DNA of 64,000 nt from Gnetum montanum (GCA_015680685.1 MNCI01012739.1:171058-235057), one strand, 5' to 3'. Shown: positions 23,385-36,800, counted from the first letter of the stretch. Notes: a model not told the origin generated them from the letters alone. Numbers and translations are program-made.

Positions 23385-26107
23385 TGTAACACCGCTATCT
23401 TAGATAGCCCTTACCCTTAGTATGTTTATGATTTTAACCCTTGATTTCTTGTCTTTAAGCATATGTCTTGTGCTTTATTAATCTTAATCATTAATTATCT
23501 ATGCTTATATAGTTTGAGCTATGTGCTTTGTTATTCTCTTTTATGTTGCCTTTCCTTTTAACTTGTTTTAATATTTTTTCTTTTTAATATGTGTTAACAT
23601 TTTTAGTATTTTTATATTCTTAGTATTTTAGGTTTTTTATTTTAATTTAACAAATACACACAAACCTCTTTTGTCAAAGCTTTAAGTTAGTAGATATGAG
23701 ACAATGGATAGGTCATTAGCACATGGGGTACTACATTGGTTATGGTATGCTTTATTTAGGTTACTTTGTATTTTTTGTAAATTAATATTTATATTTTTAA
23801 TTTTTAGTTTTTAATTTATTTTTAGCTTATATTTTAGAGGGTCTTGTGCACACCCTTAGTTAGCTATATTTTAACCTTAAATGTTGTTATTAGTTTGGAC
23901 TTAGACACAACTACTAGCTAATTCTTAGGTGGATGCCTATTAGGCTAGTGTTGGGCACTAGTCCATATTAGGATACTATTTTATTTTTAGAAATTATTTT
24001 TTCCTTTTAATTTTTTTTCTAATAGATTACCCTTTTTGCCCAACCATGTTATAGCCTTGAGATCATAAATACCTAGCAATTATTCGATAAGAGATTACCT
24101 AATTGCTTTGTTGAGATTTTGGAGATATAAGCAACGAAGAAGATCCTGTTGGTTTGAAAAAGAGCTAGATCTAAATTTATGTTGTCAACCAAGACCTTGG
24201 TACCTTAATTTCATATCTTGTTTCAAGTTTTACATTCAGCTCATCATTGACCTATACTTTTTGCCCAAGTTTTGGAGCCTATTTATGAGATCACAGCCAC
24301 ACAAACGTTTCTTGTTGCAACACTATCATTTTAGGTAGGGGAAATTTGGTACTTTTCTCTATTTTATGGATTTTTAATATTTCTATTTTATGAGCATTAT
24401 TTTTGGTTGCTCTCTATTTTTTCAACAACTGTTTGATGGAATGTTTGATTTTTAGATATGATTATTTTATCTATATTTTATGAGTTTTAGCATTTTTCTA
24501 AGATTTATTATTATGCTTGGAATTTTCTACAATGGTTTAATCTCATTTTTTCTTGTTTTGACCTTATTTCCATTTTGTCAAATTTTTAAGCTAGGGAACT
24601 ATGGTTTCAAGCTATAATTTATGTTTTTGACCCTCAAAAAAATGTCAAATGGCGATAGCCTAGGAAATAATGTTGTTCAACTCACTAGTATGATCCTCGA
24701 TGTGCCCTTACCAATCAAACATCACCTCAATCGTGGGTCATAATGCACATTGTAACACATGATGATGTCATTTTTCAGGCCATCTTGATAAACTAAGAAA
24801 CTTTTGGGTGCTTATGCAAGTCACCTTTCTTGGTAAAGAGTTAAACACTTACAAAAAAATATAGCTTCTAGGGCTTCCCAAAATACCTGAAAGTTTGAAA
24901 TAGCAACTAACTACATTTTTAGTATTTTAGTAACTTAAAACAACCTTTAGGAGCTTAGATTCCTTTTTATGATTTTTTTTCATTTTTCAATTAGCCATTA
25001 GAATCTATATTTTTAGTCTTAGCATTTTTGGCCATCTTAAAATTTTGTTTGGCAATGCCTTTCTTAGCTTTAAACATTTTTTGGCTTCATTAAGTGATTT
25101 GGGTATGTCTCCCCACCACCCAAGCATTATTTATTATATTATATATTGTAATTTGGTATTTTGATTATTTAGCTTTGGATTTGGGTTAGCAATGCCTATG
25201 TAGGCAATCTTTCTCAATGAGTGTTCTAACAATATTTACGGTGCTTATGCAAGTCACCTTTCTTGGTAAAGAGTTAAACACTTATGTGAGTCACCTTTCT
25301 TGGTAAAGAGCCAGACACTTATGCAAGTTGCCTTATGCCTTACTGTTTAGCTACCTAATGCCTAAATCAAAACCCATAAGAGAGTATTTTATAGCTTATT
25401 TTTCCTAGTCAATCTTAGAACTGATTCCTTTTGTATTTTCATGTCTTCCAAGTGATTTAGTTAGTTGTGATGAGGAGTTAGATGGAGAAGTTGATGCTTA
25501 GATTCTTATTTCGAGTATTTTTAGTTTAATTTCTAAGTTATCATTTATTAGTTATTTTCCTTCTAAGCTGTCATGTTCAACTAGGTTTTCTGAACTATAT
25601 AATTACCATGAGGATTGGTATTTGTATTTTACTTGTCTTTGATGAAAGCCTACCTTGGTCTCTAATTTTATTTCAAAAATGTTAGTTATTTTTAGCTATT
25701 TATTTCAATAGTTTTGCTATCATTATAGCCCAATGCCTTTGGATGTATTTATCATATTATGTAATTTTCCTACTAAGTACTTTTTGTATATTATTTTGCT
25801 ATACTTTGTGATATATTTTTACTATTATTTTTAGCTTGGGAAATATGGATTTGTACTATTTTATGAGTGGACTTATTAGATTTTTTATGCATGGGGCTAT
25901 TGTCACTATTTTACGATATTTTTATCTTTTCTACTCAGCATTTTTCTACTCCTATGTGACTATTTTTATGGATGCCTATTGCTTTGCCTATTATATTTTC
26001 TTGGCATCCAATGTTTTTCTTAAGAATCACTTCATATTTTTATGTATTTTTCTTTTATTATTTAAGTAATGTCTTTTTAGCTTAAGCCTGGTTGGTCGGG
26101 TGTTACA
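23385..26107 (+). repeat. Gypsy 3' LTR, about 2.7 kb
   Basis: It starts TGTAACA after a purine tract and ends TGTTACA, a 7-bp terminal inverted repeat typical of Gypsy LTRs. Near-identical segments around TCACCTTTCTTGGTAAAGAG occur at about 24822, 25247 and 25292, so the LTR has internal duplications. No genes are seen in it. Confidence 0.7.
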
Positions 26108-28137
26108 CTAGTAGCTTCATTATTCACTTGCATATGTACTACAAAAGTAGCATTTCTTTGTTACAATTGCAGTGGTAGCTCTACTTGCTAATAAGATAGA
26201 TATGCAAAGGATGAAGAATTTTGAGGTGAATAAGGTAAATAAGATGCAAAGAGAGAAGTGGATATAATAGGTCTATGATATTTGAAAGGATAATAATGAT
26301 GCATAAGGTAGCAAGACTTGGAAAGATTGGTTGTTGTACAAAGTACTTGTAAGAATTAAGCTAGTGGTATGGGTACTGTTATCATCATGATTTCATCCCC
26401 CATAAATATTGTGTTTGCCACTACTATTAATATTACTTTTGAAGGCAAGGTATCATTCTACTTGGATAATATAAGGACTGTTTATAATTGTCTTGTGAAT
26501 ATGACAACCTCTTTAGCATATTCTTTTTAACAAACTTTGATTTCCAAGAATAAGTACTTGATTCTTATATATTTGCAATCATTTGTGACATAATAGAGAA
26601 AACATATTTGGTATATTTGTATTGGCAATTGTCATAGTCATTATCAATTTTTGTCTCTAAATTAGATACTTATTTTATCAATAACTACTTTGCTTTCTTA
26701 CTTAAACTAGTCCTCCTTCATTTTCTTTACTAGATCTTGTTTGGATTTTACTACCTTTTCCTATTCATTCTTCTTATCCATTATCTTTAATGTAGTTAAA
26801 AATTTTTCATTAACAACATTTTACATCTTGTTAATCTTTGTTACTATGATTGAAATTAATTTTTAAATTCGTAAGATCTTTTGTTGCACTATCTCTTAAA
26901 TTGAATTCACCTCTTGAGATTCATAGATTTTGCCTCTCTATTCTTAAGAGATGGATATCTATTGTATTCCCATACATCTTCTCTTTTTCAAAATTCTCCT
27001 TCCACCATCACTACCTAACCAATCAATGTTTGAATATGATGAGCTGTTAATTCAAATAATCATCCTTGGGAATATACTTCAATAATCTCATGTGTTTTGT
27101 TTCTAAACCCATCAATAATTTGGTGTAATTGCTTGTTTTGGAAGAAGCCATACCCCAGGCATCTATGAAGTATAATGTAATATCTACCTTACTTACGCCC
27201 TTGAACTTACTTCCTCAAATTAAATAGGTGAGTGTAAATCTAGTACATTTCACTAAACACTTCTAGCATAGCACTCTACCTTTGGATAGAGTTTGATTTT
27301 ACAGATTTATAATAGTTTTTTGTCTTCTTTGTAAAAGTTTAACAAAATAGTTTGGATTTTTATCATTTACTTTTAATATTCTGTAAAACACAAACATCAT
27401 GGAAGGCTATAAATGATTTTGCAAATCAGTATTGTAGCCTACTCATGTCAAGCCTTTTGATGTGGCTCTCATGTTGATTCTTGATTAGAATGTATACTAC
27501 CTCCCTAATATGGAGCATGCTTCTTATAGCAACTAATGGCCAATAGTCATTGCTTACCTATGGTATGTTGTTCTAGATTTTGAATAAGCAAGTTTGAAGT
27601 CATTTTCAATAATTACTTTGTGCCCTCTTAATCTCCTTCTCATGAGATTTTTGAAACTTGTTGGAGAGTGTTTTTCGATTGGGCTTTTCCAATTCAAAGG
27701 TCGTTTTAGTTTCACTTGGCTAGAACCTTAGTCTAGGTTTATCTATGATGTTCCTAAGATTTTACTTAGTGAATTAGAAAGTTTTGTTTTCCTTGTTTTT
27801 ACCCCTTTGTCTAAATTGTTCTTTTTGGTATGTAACAAGGATCTCTTTTTCCTTTTTTTTTTTTTTCTTTTTTTTTCTTTTTTTTTTATTCAACTTCTAA
27901 GAGTACATGAGGTTTGCCCTTGCACTGCTATGCTAATAGGCTAATTTTCTAACTATGCTCTGTTGTTTAACATTAGCCTAGTAGGCTTGAACTACCTTTT
28001 TAGCCAATTTGTATCTCTTATCTACTTTGATTAATTACTTTTTCATTAACACAAAGTGCAACAGTTAAGGTGTTGATCTATTAGGGGTTTGAACAATGTT
28101 GTCCACAGTTGTCCACATGATATCTTCATGTTTATCT
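26108..28137 (-). pseudogene. Second minus-strand Gypsy remnant, internal part
   Basis: Segments at about 26440-26540 and 27390-27540 are diverged copies of 4590-4650 and 5530-5700 in the other minus-strand Gypsy remnant, so this is internal (probably gag) sequence of the same family. No open frame longer than about 80 codons survives. A long T-rich tract lies at 27846-27890. Confidence 0.45.
27846..27890. repeat. T-rich low-complexity tract
   Basis: Runs of T interrupted by single C bases. Confidence 0.9.
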
Positions 28138-29120
28138 TGTAGATTTTTGAGGATGTAAGAAGACAAGAAAATATTTTTTATTGTTGCAAATTTTTGGAAG
28201 CCCAATATTTCGAATGATATAGTTGGCCCTAGTTAGAAAATTTGATTTTTTTTTTTGATTTTGCAGTTGTGATATCTTCACAATTTGGAGGTGTTTTGGG
28301 CTGATCTTGGGCTTATTGGAAAGCTCGTTTTGTAATCTATCAACCTACCTATAAACTTTGGAATTAATTTGAGTTAATTTACTAGTTAAAATGTATAACA
28401 TAAGAATAGCCCCGAGTGTGATTTTTCAACTTCTTTGATTAATGAGAATCAGTAAATATGATGAATTGAGGATGAATAAACTTGTCATGGAATAAATTGT
28501 GAAATTGAGAATGGGATTATAGATGTAGGATATAGTATTATGGAATAAATTGAGGAATTTAGAATGGGATTGCAGAAGATAAATAGGATATGGGATTATA
28601 GGATAAATTGTGGAATTTCTTCAAATTGCCTTAATGCATCAATTCCTTTGCTTACAAACATGATTTGCCCACATATTTATAGCCAAATGATGGGGTCATG
28701 ATAGAATGTGATGGAACAAACCTATTTTATAAAAAAAATGGGCTAGAAATTCAAGAGATATGAAAGATTGGAACCCTTCTATAATTACATCCACCCATCA
28801 ATCTTTTAATAAATGTAAAAATAAAAGAATTTCCTATCTTGCCTTATGTGGCATAATAATTCAAATATAAAGTACATGGCTTTGGTCCATATTTACAAAA
28901 AAGCTAATTTGGCTTCACTTGATCTTTGTCTTTTCTTGAAGTTTGAATTTTTTCTTCATGCTTTTACTTGTATTTGCCATATTTCTATATGTAATTATGG
29001 TCTTCTATCACTTTGAATTTAGGCTTATTAAATTCATCTATTTGACTTAATTCTAAATCGTAACATAGGCATTTAAAATGAGTAAAGTAAGAATTTTCAA
29101 AGTGCATACTAAAACCAACA
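28138..29120 (-). repeat. RLC-4 3' LTR
   Basis: Starts TGTTGG on the minus strand next to the purine tract; matches 30459-31369 with several indels. Confidence 0.88.
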
Positions 29121-29330
29121 ATCCCTCCTTTAGGATACACTTTGGAGTTGTTGTAGCTTGTCTTTGAATTTAACTAATCTTCAATTGTTTTGCAAACTTG
29201 CTCTATGTTTTTTATTATTGTTCTCCTTAGTTGAACTTCTATTTATTGATTTTTAACTTCAATAGTTGTTTCTTGTCTTAAATTATTTTCTTCCTTTTTT
29301 TATTGCTTTGGAAAGGTTATTAAAGCTTTT

Positions 29331-29891
29331 TTACCTTTTTTGAATTTGATAGAGGTGAATGACATCTTTCCTTTCTTCATGTATTTTTTCAATCTCTAAT
29401 TTGCTAGTAGTGACAACTTGCTTTTCTTCTTTGAATAAATTGTGTAGACAATGTTCTAGGTCTTTTATTTCTTCAATCTTTTGTTCATTCTTTAAAAGCA
29501 CCTTTTGATTTTTCATATTTTTGAATTTCTCTATTTTTGGTATTGATTCTAAATAGCAGATTTGATTGTGAATTTTTTCAAACTTTGATTTTGTATTGTT
29601 TTGATCAAAAATAATGCAAAAATCCTTTTGGTATGCTAGGCTATAATCATCATATGTCAATTGACTAATTGATAGTCATGATTTTTGGAGATCAAGTACA
29701 TAATGGACATCTTTGATTTCAAATTGATTTTCATCTTCCAAATTTGTGATAATGTTTTCAATTCCTAATACCTTTATTTTTCTTCCATCTTCAAGCTGAA
29801 CTTTGCTAATGTCATTTGTAAATTTGATTTCATTAAAGTCATCTATCCTTGATGTTATATGATCAGTACAACCACTTTCTAACAACCACAA
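29331..29891 (-). pseudogene. RLC-4 protease-like fragment and Lys/Glu-rich frame
   Basis: The minus-strand frame at 29676-29891 begins MWLLESGCTDHIT, the Copia protease signature with the active DSG written ESG, followed by the usual KVQLEDGRKIKVLGIE pattern. The next frame (29331-29660) is rich in Lys, Glu and Ile and looks coiled-coil forming; it does not match integrase or RT. Neither gag upstream nor pol downstream survives. The Asp-to-Glu change at the protease active site and the short interior make the copy inactive. Confidence 0.7.
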
Positions 29892-30458
29892 GTTTAAAGG
29901 GATCCTCTTGTTTTGACGATAAAAAGCAAAATGAGTTGATACATGTTTATCTTGAAGAATATTGTTAGTCCCTTCTTTATTTTTTGAGACTTTACATTGT
30001 ATTTTTGCTTTTTCAATTTGGTGGTGCTTTTCTTTGTTTTTTAACTTCTTATTTTGGTTTTCTTTAGTTTGCCCACCTTGATCTTTTGTAGTTTCTAATT
30101 TTTCTTGATATTGATTTGTGCCCTCCTTATCCTTGTATATTTCTTGGATGAACTACCACATTTCCTTACTAGTCTTAAATTACATTTCTTATTCTTCCAC
30201 ACACTAAATTACATATGATATCTTTTTTCAACTCTTTTTTTAGATTGTTTTCTCGATTTTTTTTCTAAATTTTTTATTCAATGTTTTAAGAATTCCACTA
30301 CCTTTGTGCACAATACTCCAAACATTATTGTGATATAGTAGTCCTTGTGTCAATTCCTACCATAATCTGAAATTTTGAGTACCATCATAAATTATTGAAT
30401 ATGATGGAAAAGTCTTCCTTGTATCTCCCATAGATTTGTCCTTTACTCTGATACTAAT

Positions 30459-31369
30459 TGTAGATTTTTTGGAATATAAGAAGACCCCAAAATATTTTTT
30501 ATTGTTGTAGGTTTTTGGCAACTCAATATTTCAAATGATGTGGACGGCCCAACTTAGAAAAACTAATTTTTTTCTGATTTTGCAGTGGCAATATCTTTGC
30601 GCTCTGGAAGTGTTTTGGGCTGATCTTGGGTTTGTTGAAAAGATCCTTCTGTAATCTATCAACCTACCTACAAGATTTAGAATTAATTTGAGTTGATTTG
30701 CTAGTTAAAATTTATATCACAAGAGTAGCCCCAAATGCAATTTTTCAACTTCCTTGATCAATTAGAATTGGTGAATATGATGAATTGATAATGGATGAAC
30801 TTGTAATGCAATAAATTTTGAAATTAAGAATGGGATTGTAGATGATAAATAGGATATGGGATTATGGGATAAGTTATGGAATTAATTCAAATTGCCTTAA
30901 TGGCATCAATTGCTTCTCTTACAAACATGATTTGCCCACATATTTATAGCTAAATGATGGGGCCATAATAGAATGTGATGGGATAAGCCTATTTTATGGA
31001 AACTTAGGCTAGAAATTCAAGAGACATGAGAGATTGAGATCATTCTCTAATTACATCCGCCCACCAATCTTTTAGTAAAAATAAAAATAAACAAATTTCA
31101 TATCTTACCTTATGTGGCATAATAATTCAAATATAAATTACATGGCTTTTCTCCTTATTTTACAAAAAAAGCTATTTTGGCTTCACTTGATCTTTGTCTT
31201 TCCTTAAAACTTGAACTTTGTCTTCATGCTTTCACTTGTATTTGATGTATTTCCATATGTAAATGTGACCTTTTATTACTTTGAATTTGGGCTTATTAAA
31301 TTCATTTCTTTAACTTGTTCGAAACTGCAACATCATTAAGAATTTCCAAGGTGCATACTAGAACCAACA
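30459..31369 (-). repeat. RLC-4 5' LTR
   Basis: Ends CTACA on the minus strand directly before the primer-binding site; partner of 28138-29120. Confidence 0.88.
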
Positions 31370-31639
31370 TATCTTAATGAAATAGGAAAGTGAATTCTAA
31401 GTAAAATGAATCATCATGACAAAAGTGATTCAAACTGATGGCACTTGCCACATCTCTTGCTTTTCTGTATGAGTTCTTTCATTATTTCTAGCTAACTTGA
31501 GATTATCAAATCTACGAGGGAAAGCCATAGTAACAACTAATAGCATGTGCTCTCAACAATATAATAGTAATACAAGAAAGATAAATTGTTATTGACTACT
31601 ACAACAATCATGTATAATCACAACTACTTTCAAATACTT

Positions 31640-31665
31640 AATAACTTCCCCACAATGAAACCAAA
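31640..31665 (-). promoter_or_regulatory. Degenerate Gypsy primer-binding site
   Basis: On the minus strand, directly after the LTR end CTCATCA, the sequence runs TTTGGTTTCATTGTGGGG. It matches the site at 6325-6348 with a few differences. It marks the LTR from 31666 as a 5' LTR of a minus-strand element. Confidence 0.5.
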
Positions 31666-32450
31666 TGATGAGTGTTGATTATGTTCTATACCTAGCATAC
31701 AAATTTATGAGCATACATAATAGACACTATCGTAATCTGTGGATGGATGAGACAGACTAATTGTCTAAGAGTAGGGTATGTTGATCACAAGTCTTTGTCT
31801 TCTTAGTCACATTTGTAATGGACATGCATCATATAGTTAAATGTGATCAAGGCAAATGATTATTGATGTTGATTGGCTCATATTACTAAAAGTAAAAAAT
31901 TGCTAAAATAGAAACTTCCTGAAATGATAATTACTAAAAGCAAAAAGGTAATCCTAAACTATCCCAAGGCAATGAGTCTTCACTTCAGCAACCTTTTATC
32001 ATGTTCTTGGATTTACGAGTTAACTGTTGAACAAGTCAAGTTAATTATCTGTTGGAATTACCAAGTTAATTGAAATTAGTGCTCAATGTGTAAATGCAAA
32101 CATGATAGAAAATTAACTATTAAATTACATTAAAGTGTAGAAATGTAAATCTATTATCAATCAAAGTGCTACAATGTGAAGGAATCAACTTTGATCGTTA
32201 TTACTATTCATAAGTACATCTAGGTATAACCAATCAAATAAAGAGTCCAAACAACTGACTCAAACATTCGCAAGCACATCTTAACTACTATTGATTTACA
32301 TCACTACAAATCGTGCATATATATAGGCAAATTGATTAGTTGTGTTGGTGCATCTACATCAACCCAACTAGCTCTATGCCAACATATATGCACTAATGTA
32401 TATGATATTTTGTCCAATTTTTTCATTTTATCAATCCCAAGGCAAGACCT
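31666..32450 (-). repeat. Gypsy 5' LTR related to the PAL family
   Basis: Starts TGATGAG and keeps the family order of segments (TTCTATACC..., then AAATCTATT..TCAAAGTG, then a TATA box read on the minus strand at about 32312-32325). No CGATATCG array is present. The right end is not clear, so 32450 is an estimate. Confidence 0.6.
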
Positions 32451-33586
32451 ATACCAACGTTTTCCAATAGAATATCGTATTAACCTTAAGTTGGCCAACA
32501 TAGAATATTTACCGAAGGCTTACACATAAAAAGAAGAAATAAATTAAAAAAACACAAATATTGCAATCCTTTATAAGACATGCAAAACCACAACACTCAA
32601 CCACATCCTTGATGGTTAAGCAACCACATCCCCAATCACCAAGTACTATATTTGAAAGGTGCAACCTCCTTAATAAGCTCAACGTTCCCACACTACTCAA
32701 AAAAAATTTATCTAAATAAAATTACTAAATTGACAAAGCAATTAATTGTTAAATTTAATAATGTCATTTTGTCCACTTTGTAAAGTAAATAGTTTAAAAC
32801 ACAAGAAAATGAAAGCACAACAAATTAACCTTATTAAATTGCAAAAACTCGACTTCACATCGACTACCGGTGAAACGACTCTAAGCCACATAACCATGGC
32901 GACAGTACTCCGATAAAGTCTCATCGAAACATAAAACAATAACATATGGAATATATAAATTTTAACTATATATAATACAGGTATAAAAGGGCTTATTGTG
33001 CTTCAAAAAGCGCATCAATATTACTAATGAATTAGTATATATTATCTATGCCATGGGCATTACACAAACTATGAACCAGATATTCATAGAATAGAACATG
33101 CTGAATAATACATTAAGGGTGTAGTGAAGTAGTCAAGACATTAACATACCTCTTAGTGAGGAGACTGTTCAATTCTTACATTCACAACGGGATGTTGTGG
33201 TGAATGGATTATGTTTTTGAGAAATCTCCAAAAGAACAATGTAGATAGTAGTTTATATATCATTTTGTAAATGGTAGTTTATGTTTTGTTTATTTATTCT
33301 TTTAATGGAGTTTATTTATTCCTTTATTAAAGTATCTTTTTGTGACCAGGCCACTGTAGATCGAAGATGTCCATCTCATTAATAAACCAAAAAGAAAATA
33401 GAACATGCTCAATAATTATTAAATCCTACCCATTCCAAGTTTGCACCGAGGCAAATATTCACAATTAACAACGATTTCTAAGGAGGTATTCCTGTGAGAG
33501 GACATAAAACTTGCAAAAAAACATGGAGAAATGGTCAGTTTGGTTATTACACACTTTTTTAAACTTGACAAAATCAAGTCATTTTT
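32451..33586. other. Intergenic stretch downstream of PEX10
   Basis: No gene is seen. About 33240-33410 contains GTTTATTTATTC and AATAAACCAAAAAG-like sequences that resemble the tail of a retroelement, but no class can be assigned. Confidence 0.35.
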
Positions 33587-33600
33587 TTATTGGATTTATT
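33587..33600 (-). terminator. Candidate PEX10 polyadenylation signals
   Basis: Two AATAAA hexamers on the minus strand (33587-33592 and 33595-33600) lie about 255-270 bases after the PEX10 stop codon. Position and sequence suit a plant near-upstream element, but such motifs are common in AT-rich DNA. Confidence 0.3.
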
Positions 33601-33853
33601 TTTAACCTTTGCAACAGCTTTCTTACAGCATAGTAGAATATTATAGCCAAAACTTCCTGTTTCACCGAGGAAGATGCTTGCACTTTCATTAATATAATAA
33701 TGAAAATTCAAACATCATTTAAACAATGATCTCAGAAACACAATGGTACAGGTCCGTTGGATGTGCTTTGAAGAACCCAGCGTAATACTCGCTATTTTAT
33801 CATCTTATCTCAGCTATCTTTGCAATTTGAGATGCTGCCAACCAGATAATGTT

Positions 33854-36800
33854 CTAGAAGTCAGAATGGTATAAGCATACCAGATTGGAATGTGCAACAG
33901 GTGAGCGACAAAGAGGGCATTCTGGTTTCTCATTGCACCATCCTGCAATACACTCCCTGGAAATGCATATAGGACGTTGATATATGAATACAATAATCAA
34001 ACATCAAGATAAAAGAAATCTGTAGATATACAATGGGAACTTTCATGCCTACCAGCAAAATACATGTCCACATGGAGTTGCTGTAGGATACTGCCGTGGA
34101 CTTAAACACAGTGAACACTTGCTTGAAGAAACCATCTAAGAAAAACATAAACAATATGATAATGACATGCCCAGAGAAAGAGAGAGAGAGAGAGAGAGTT
34201 CAATTGCTATAACCATCCAGCAAATCATGATTTTATGTATGATGCTTTTTACGATAACCAAATAATATTCAAACAGCAAGGCTGCCTTTGGTTAATCTAA
34301 CCTCAGAAACAAATGGCCTCCCCTCTACCTTCCCTCTGGCATCTGTAACTGGATTCCCATCTTCGTTCAATAGCAGAATCCCTCTACCTGCAATTGTAAA
34401 TCTCTGCTAATTCAACAATGCAGCATTTGAATTTAAATAGGATCTAGCATATAGAAAATACTAATTTAAAAAGGCAACAGTCATGTCAGTCACAGAATCA
34501 TCCATGACAGCTTTTCTCTTGAGTTAGAATACTGCAATTAAGAAAGCTGAGGAACTCCTCAATTCTTAATCAGTGGCAACCTTGATGTATTCTTCAATTC
34601 TTGAAGAAAACAGTCATCTGAATCAGTGGTGCCCTTGATGGCAATCTAAATGACTAAATATACCATTACATTTGATGCTATTGGCAGAAGTCTTGATTGC
34701 CACTCTTCTTATTACCCATTGTGCTGCTGTTGCTTGTAACCTATTTAAAGTCTATTGCTGTCTAAAAAGGTAGGTATATATGAAACTGAATGTCCCTGCT
34801 AGGCAGGATATTTTATGATGGTTTAAATATATTATACACACACCATGCCCTAAGGTTGAATCTGTGCTGAACCTTGAATCTAATGTTTATTAAAAAAAAT
34901 GCTATGTCAACATTCACCTCAAGAAAATAGGGGAAAAGAATAATTATCAAGATTTTAAGCAGATTTTAGATCTTTATCATACCGTGATACAGATGCATGA
35001 TATCTACATCACGACACAATGGATACTGACAGGATAGTCATCTTTCTACAAATAGGATCTTAAGACCTATGCACTGTGGGATATAAATTTCTATGTGTAT
35101 GGTGAATACCAATAAGTGCAATACTGAAAAAACTATTATTATCATATTTTTTTCATGTTGCATTTTGTTGTTTCCATCTGTCTGTCAAGTATATTAAACA
35201 CTCTGGCCTTATTGGTTTATCATGAAGTTATTTGTTTCATACAGCATGAAACCATCCTAGTCTCAAATTTTAACTGGGCTCATCATCAGCAATGAGAAAC
35301 AAAATGGATGGAACAAAGTCTTCTTCCATCTGAATATTTTGAGCTTTTGTAGATCTAACAAGATCTAAAAATAAAACTCTATTTATCAGTCCTCTCGTAA
35401 TACAAACACAAGTCTAAATATTTTTTGTGCTTTGTTTTTATCCGTAGAAGCCAAAATTAGGATATTAAAAAATGTTGCAACATTGCAATGTCATGATAAA
35501 AACCTGTTGTAATGAGATCACTTCCTACAGAGTAAGAACGCACTGCACTGGCAACAGCAGAAAAATTGCTATGGCGAATCCGATCAACACCAATGATGAG
35601 AAGTTGAACCAGAAGGAATAGCCCAATAATTTGATATCTGTTAACAAGAAAAGTAAAATGACAATAAGAGGCCCAATGATTTGATATCTGTTAACAAGAA
35701 AAGCAAAATGACAATAAGAGGCTTCAAATGCAAAGACAGAACCTGGCAGTTAATAATAATGAAATCTTGCATTAAAAACTAGCATCATTTTCTGTAGAAC
35801 ACATTTTGAAATATTAAGCAATAAGCCAAATAGGTTTACTTCAGTTAACTAACAAATTTTTGCTGATCCTAACTACTCAATCAAATTTTCAATTTCTTGC
35901 TGGAACTGCAAGTAATGTTTCTGGTAACAACAATACTAGGGGGAAATCATGCTACCAGAAAAGTTAATAACATACTTCATTACTTTCACATGTAAGAGTC
36001 CTATTCACAAAGCATATAACACATCTAACCATTGCTGGTCCCAAGCCCAGACATAAAAGGAGAAGGGTTACCATCAAATCCCATAGATCAGTTTTATTTA
36101 GAGTTTGCAAAGATAAGGCATACCCCAATTGTGATGTGCAACTGTTGCAATGCCCGGTTGCTGTGAAAAATGAGCAAGGGTTTGCTAGGGCATCCTCTAG
36201 AAATGACGTGCAACATTGACACCCAGATGTTGTGGAAAGCAGTTAAGGGTTTCCACATCAAAGACAAGGTGTGGGTAAAAAAGCAAATCCAACAAATTAG
36301 ATGGCAATCTGAAATATCAACTTGTTAATGGAAAAACCTTTGAAATTATTAATGTAATTAAAAGACAGAAATCAACACTGTCTGCCTCTAAGAAACAAAA
36401 TGGAAAGGGGCAAAGCTCGAGACTTAGGCAAGGGTTTGCAATTTTACTTAGGGAAGGATAATCTCCAAAATGGAGTAGTCCTCAATCAATTTAATAATGA
36501 CAAAGTGGTATAAGGAGATAACAGTTATGACCAGATTATGGGCACAATGATTGTACTTGGAAATAAGGTCATCAACATCATTAGTGTATATGCTTCACAA
36601 ATTAACCTAGATAATTCTATCAAGCAAAAATCAAGGAGGTGAATGAAAGAATTTTAGGGAAAGACAATGAAATTTTAGATAGGTGAAATTTTTATTTTTA
36701 AAGTTTATTAAACAAGAAATTGCCAAGAGATAAGACCATTATAACTTGTATTTCATTTATGTAAGGGAGCCATAAATCTCATCTTCCAATGGTTCTAACT

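Larger units (their letters stand above)
13593..26107 (+). mobile_element. Ty3/Gypsy element (plus strand), 5'-truncated and nested
   Basis: Reverse transcriptase and RNase H (13709-14960) and the first part of integrase (about 14990-15607) stop at the Copia element 15608-22460. The integrase continues after it (22461-22920), then a C-terminal HNVFHVS..L block and a WE-type chromodomain-like tail (about 23090-23370). A purine tract precedes a long 3' LTR. Domain order RT-RH-IN is diagnostic of Gypsy, and the tail resembles chromoviruses. The 5' LTR, gag and protease are absent; the left end abuts the RLC-1 3' LTR. Confidence 0.8.
28138..31369 (-). mobile_element. Copia element RLC-4 (minus strand), internally deleted
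   Basis: LTRs 28138-29120 and 30459-31369 read TGTTGG...CTACA on the minus strand. The element is flanked by an exact 5-bp target duplication, TATCT (28133-28137 and 31370-31374). A primer-binding site of the AGTATCAGAG type follows the 5' LTR (about 30443-30456, minus), and an AAAGGAGGGAT purine tract precedes the 3' LTR (about 29121-29131, minus). The 1.3-kb internal region holds only a protease-like and a coiled-coil-like reading frame. Confidence 0.9.
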
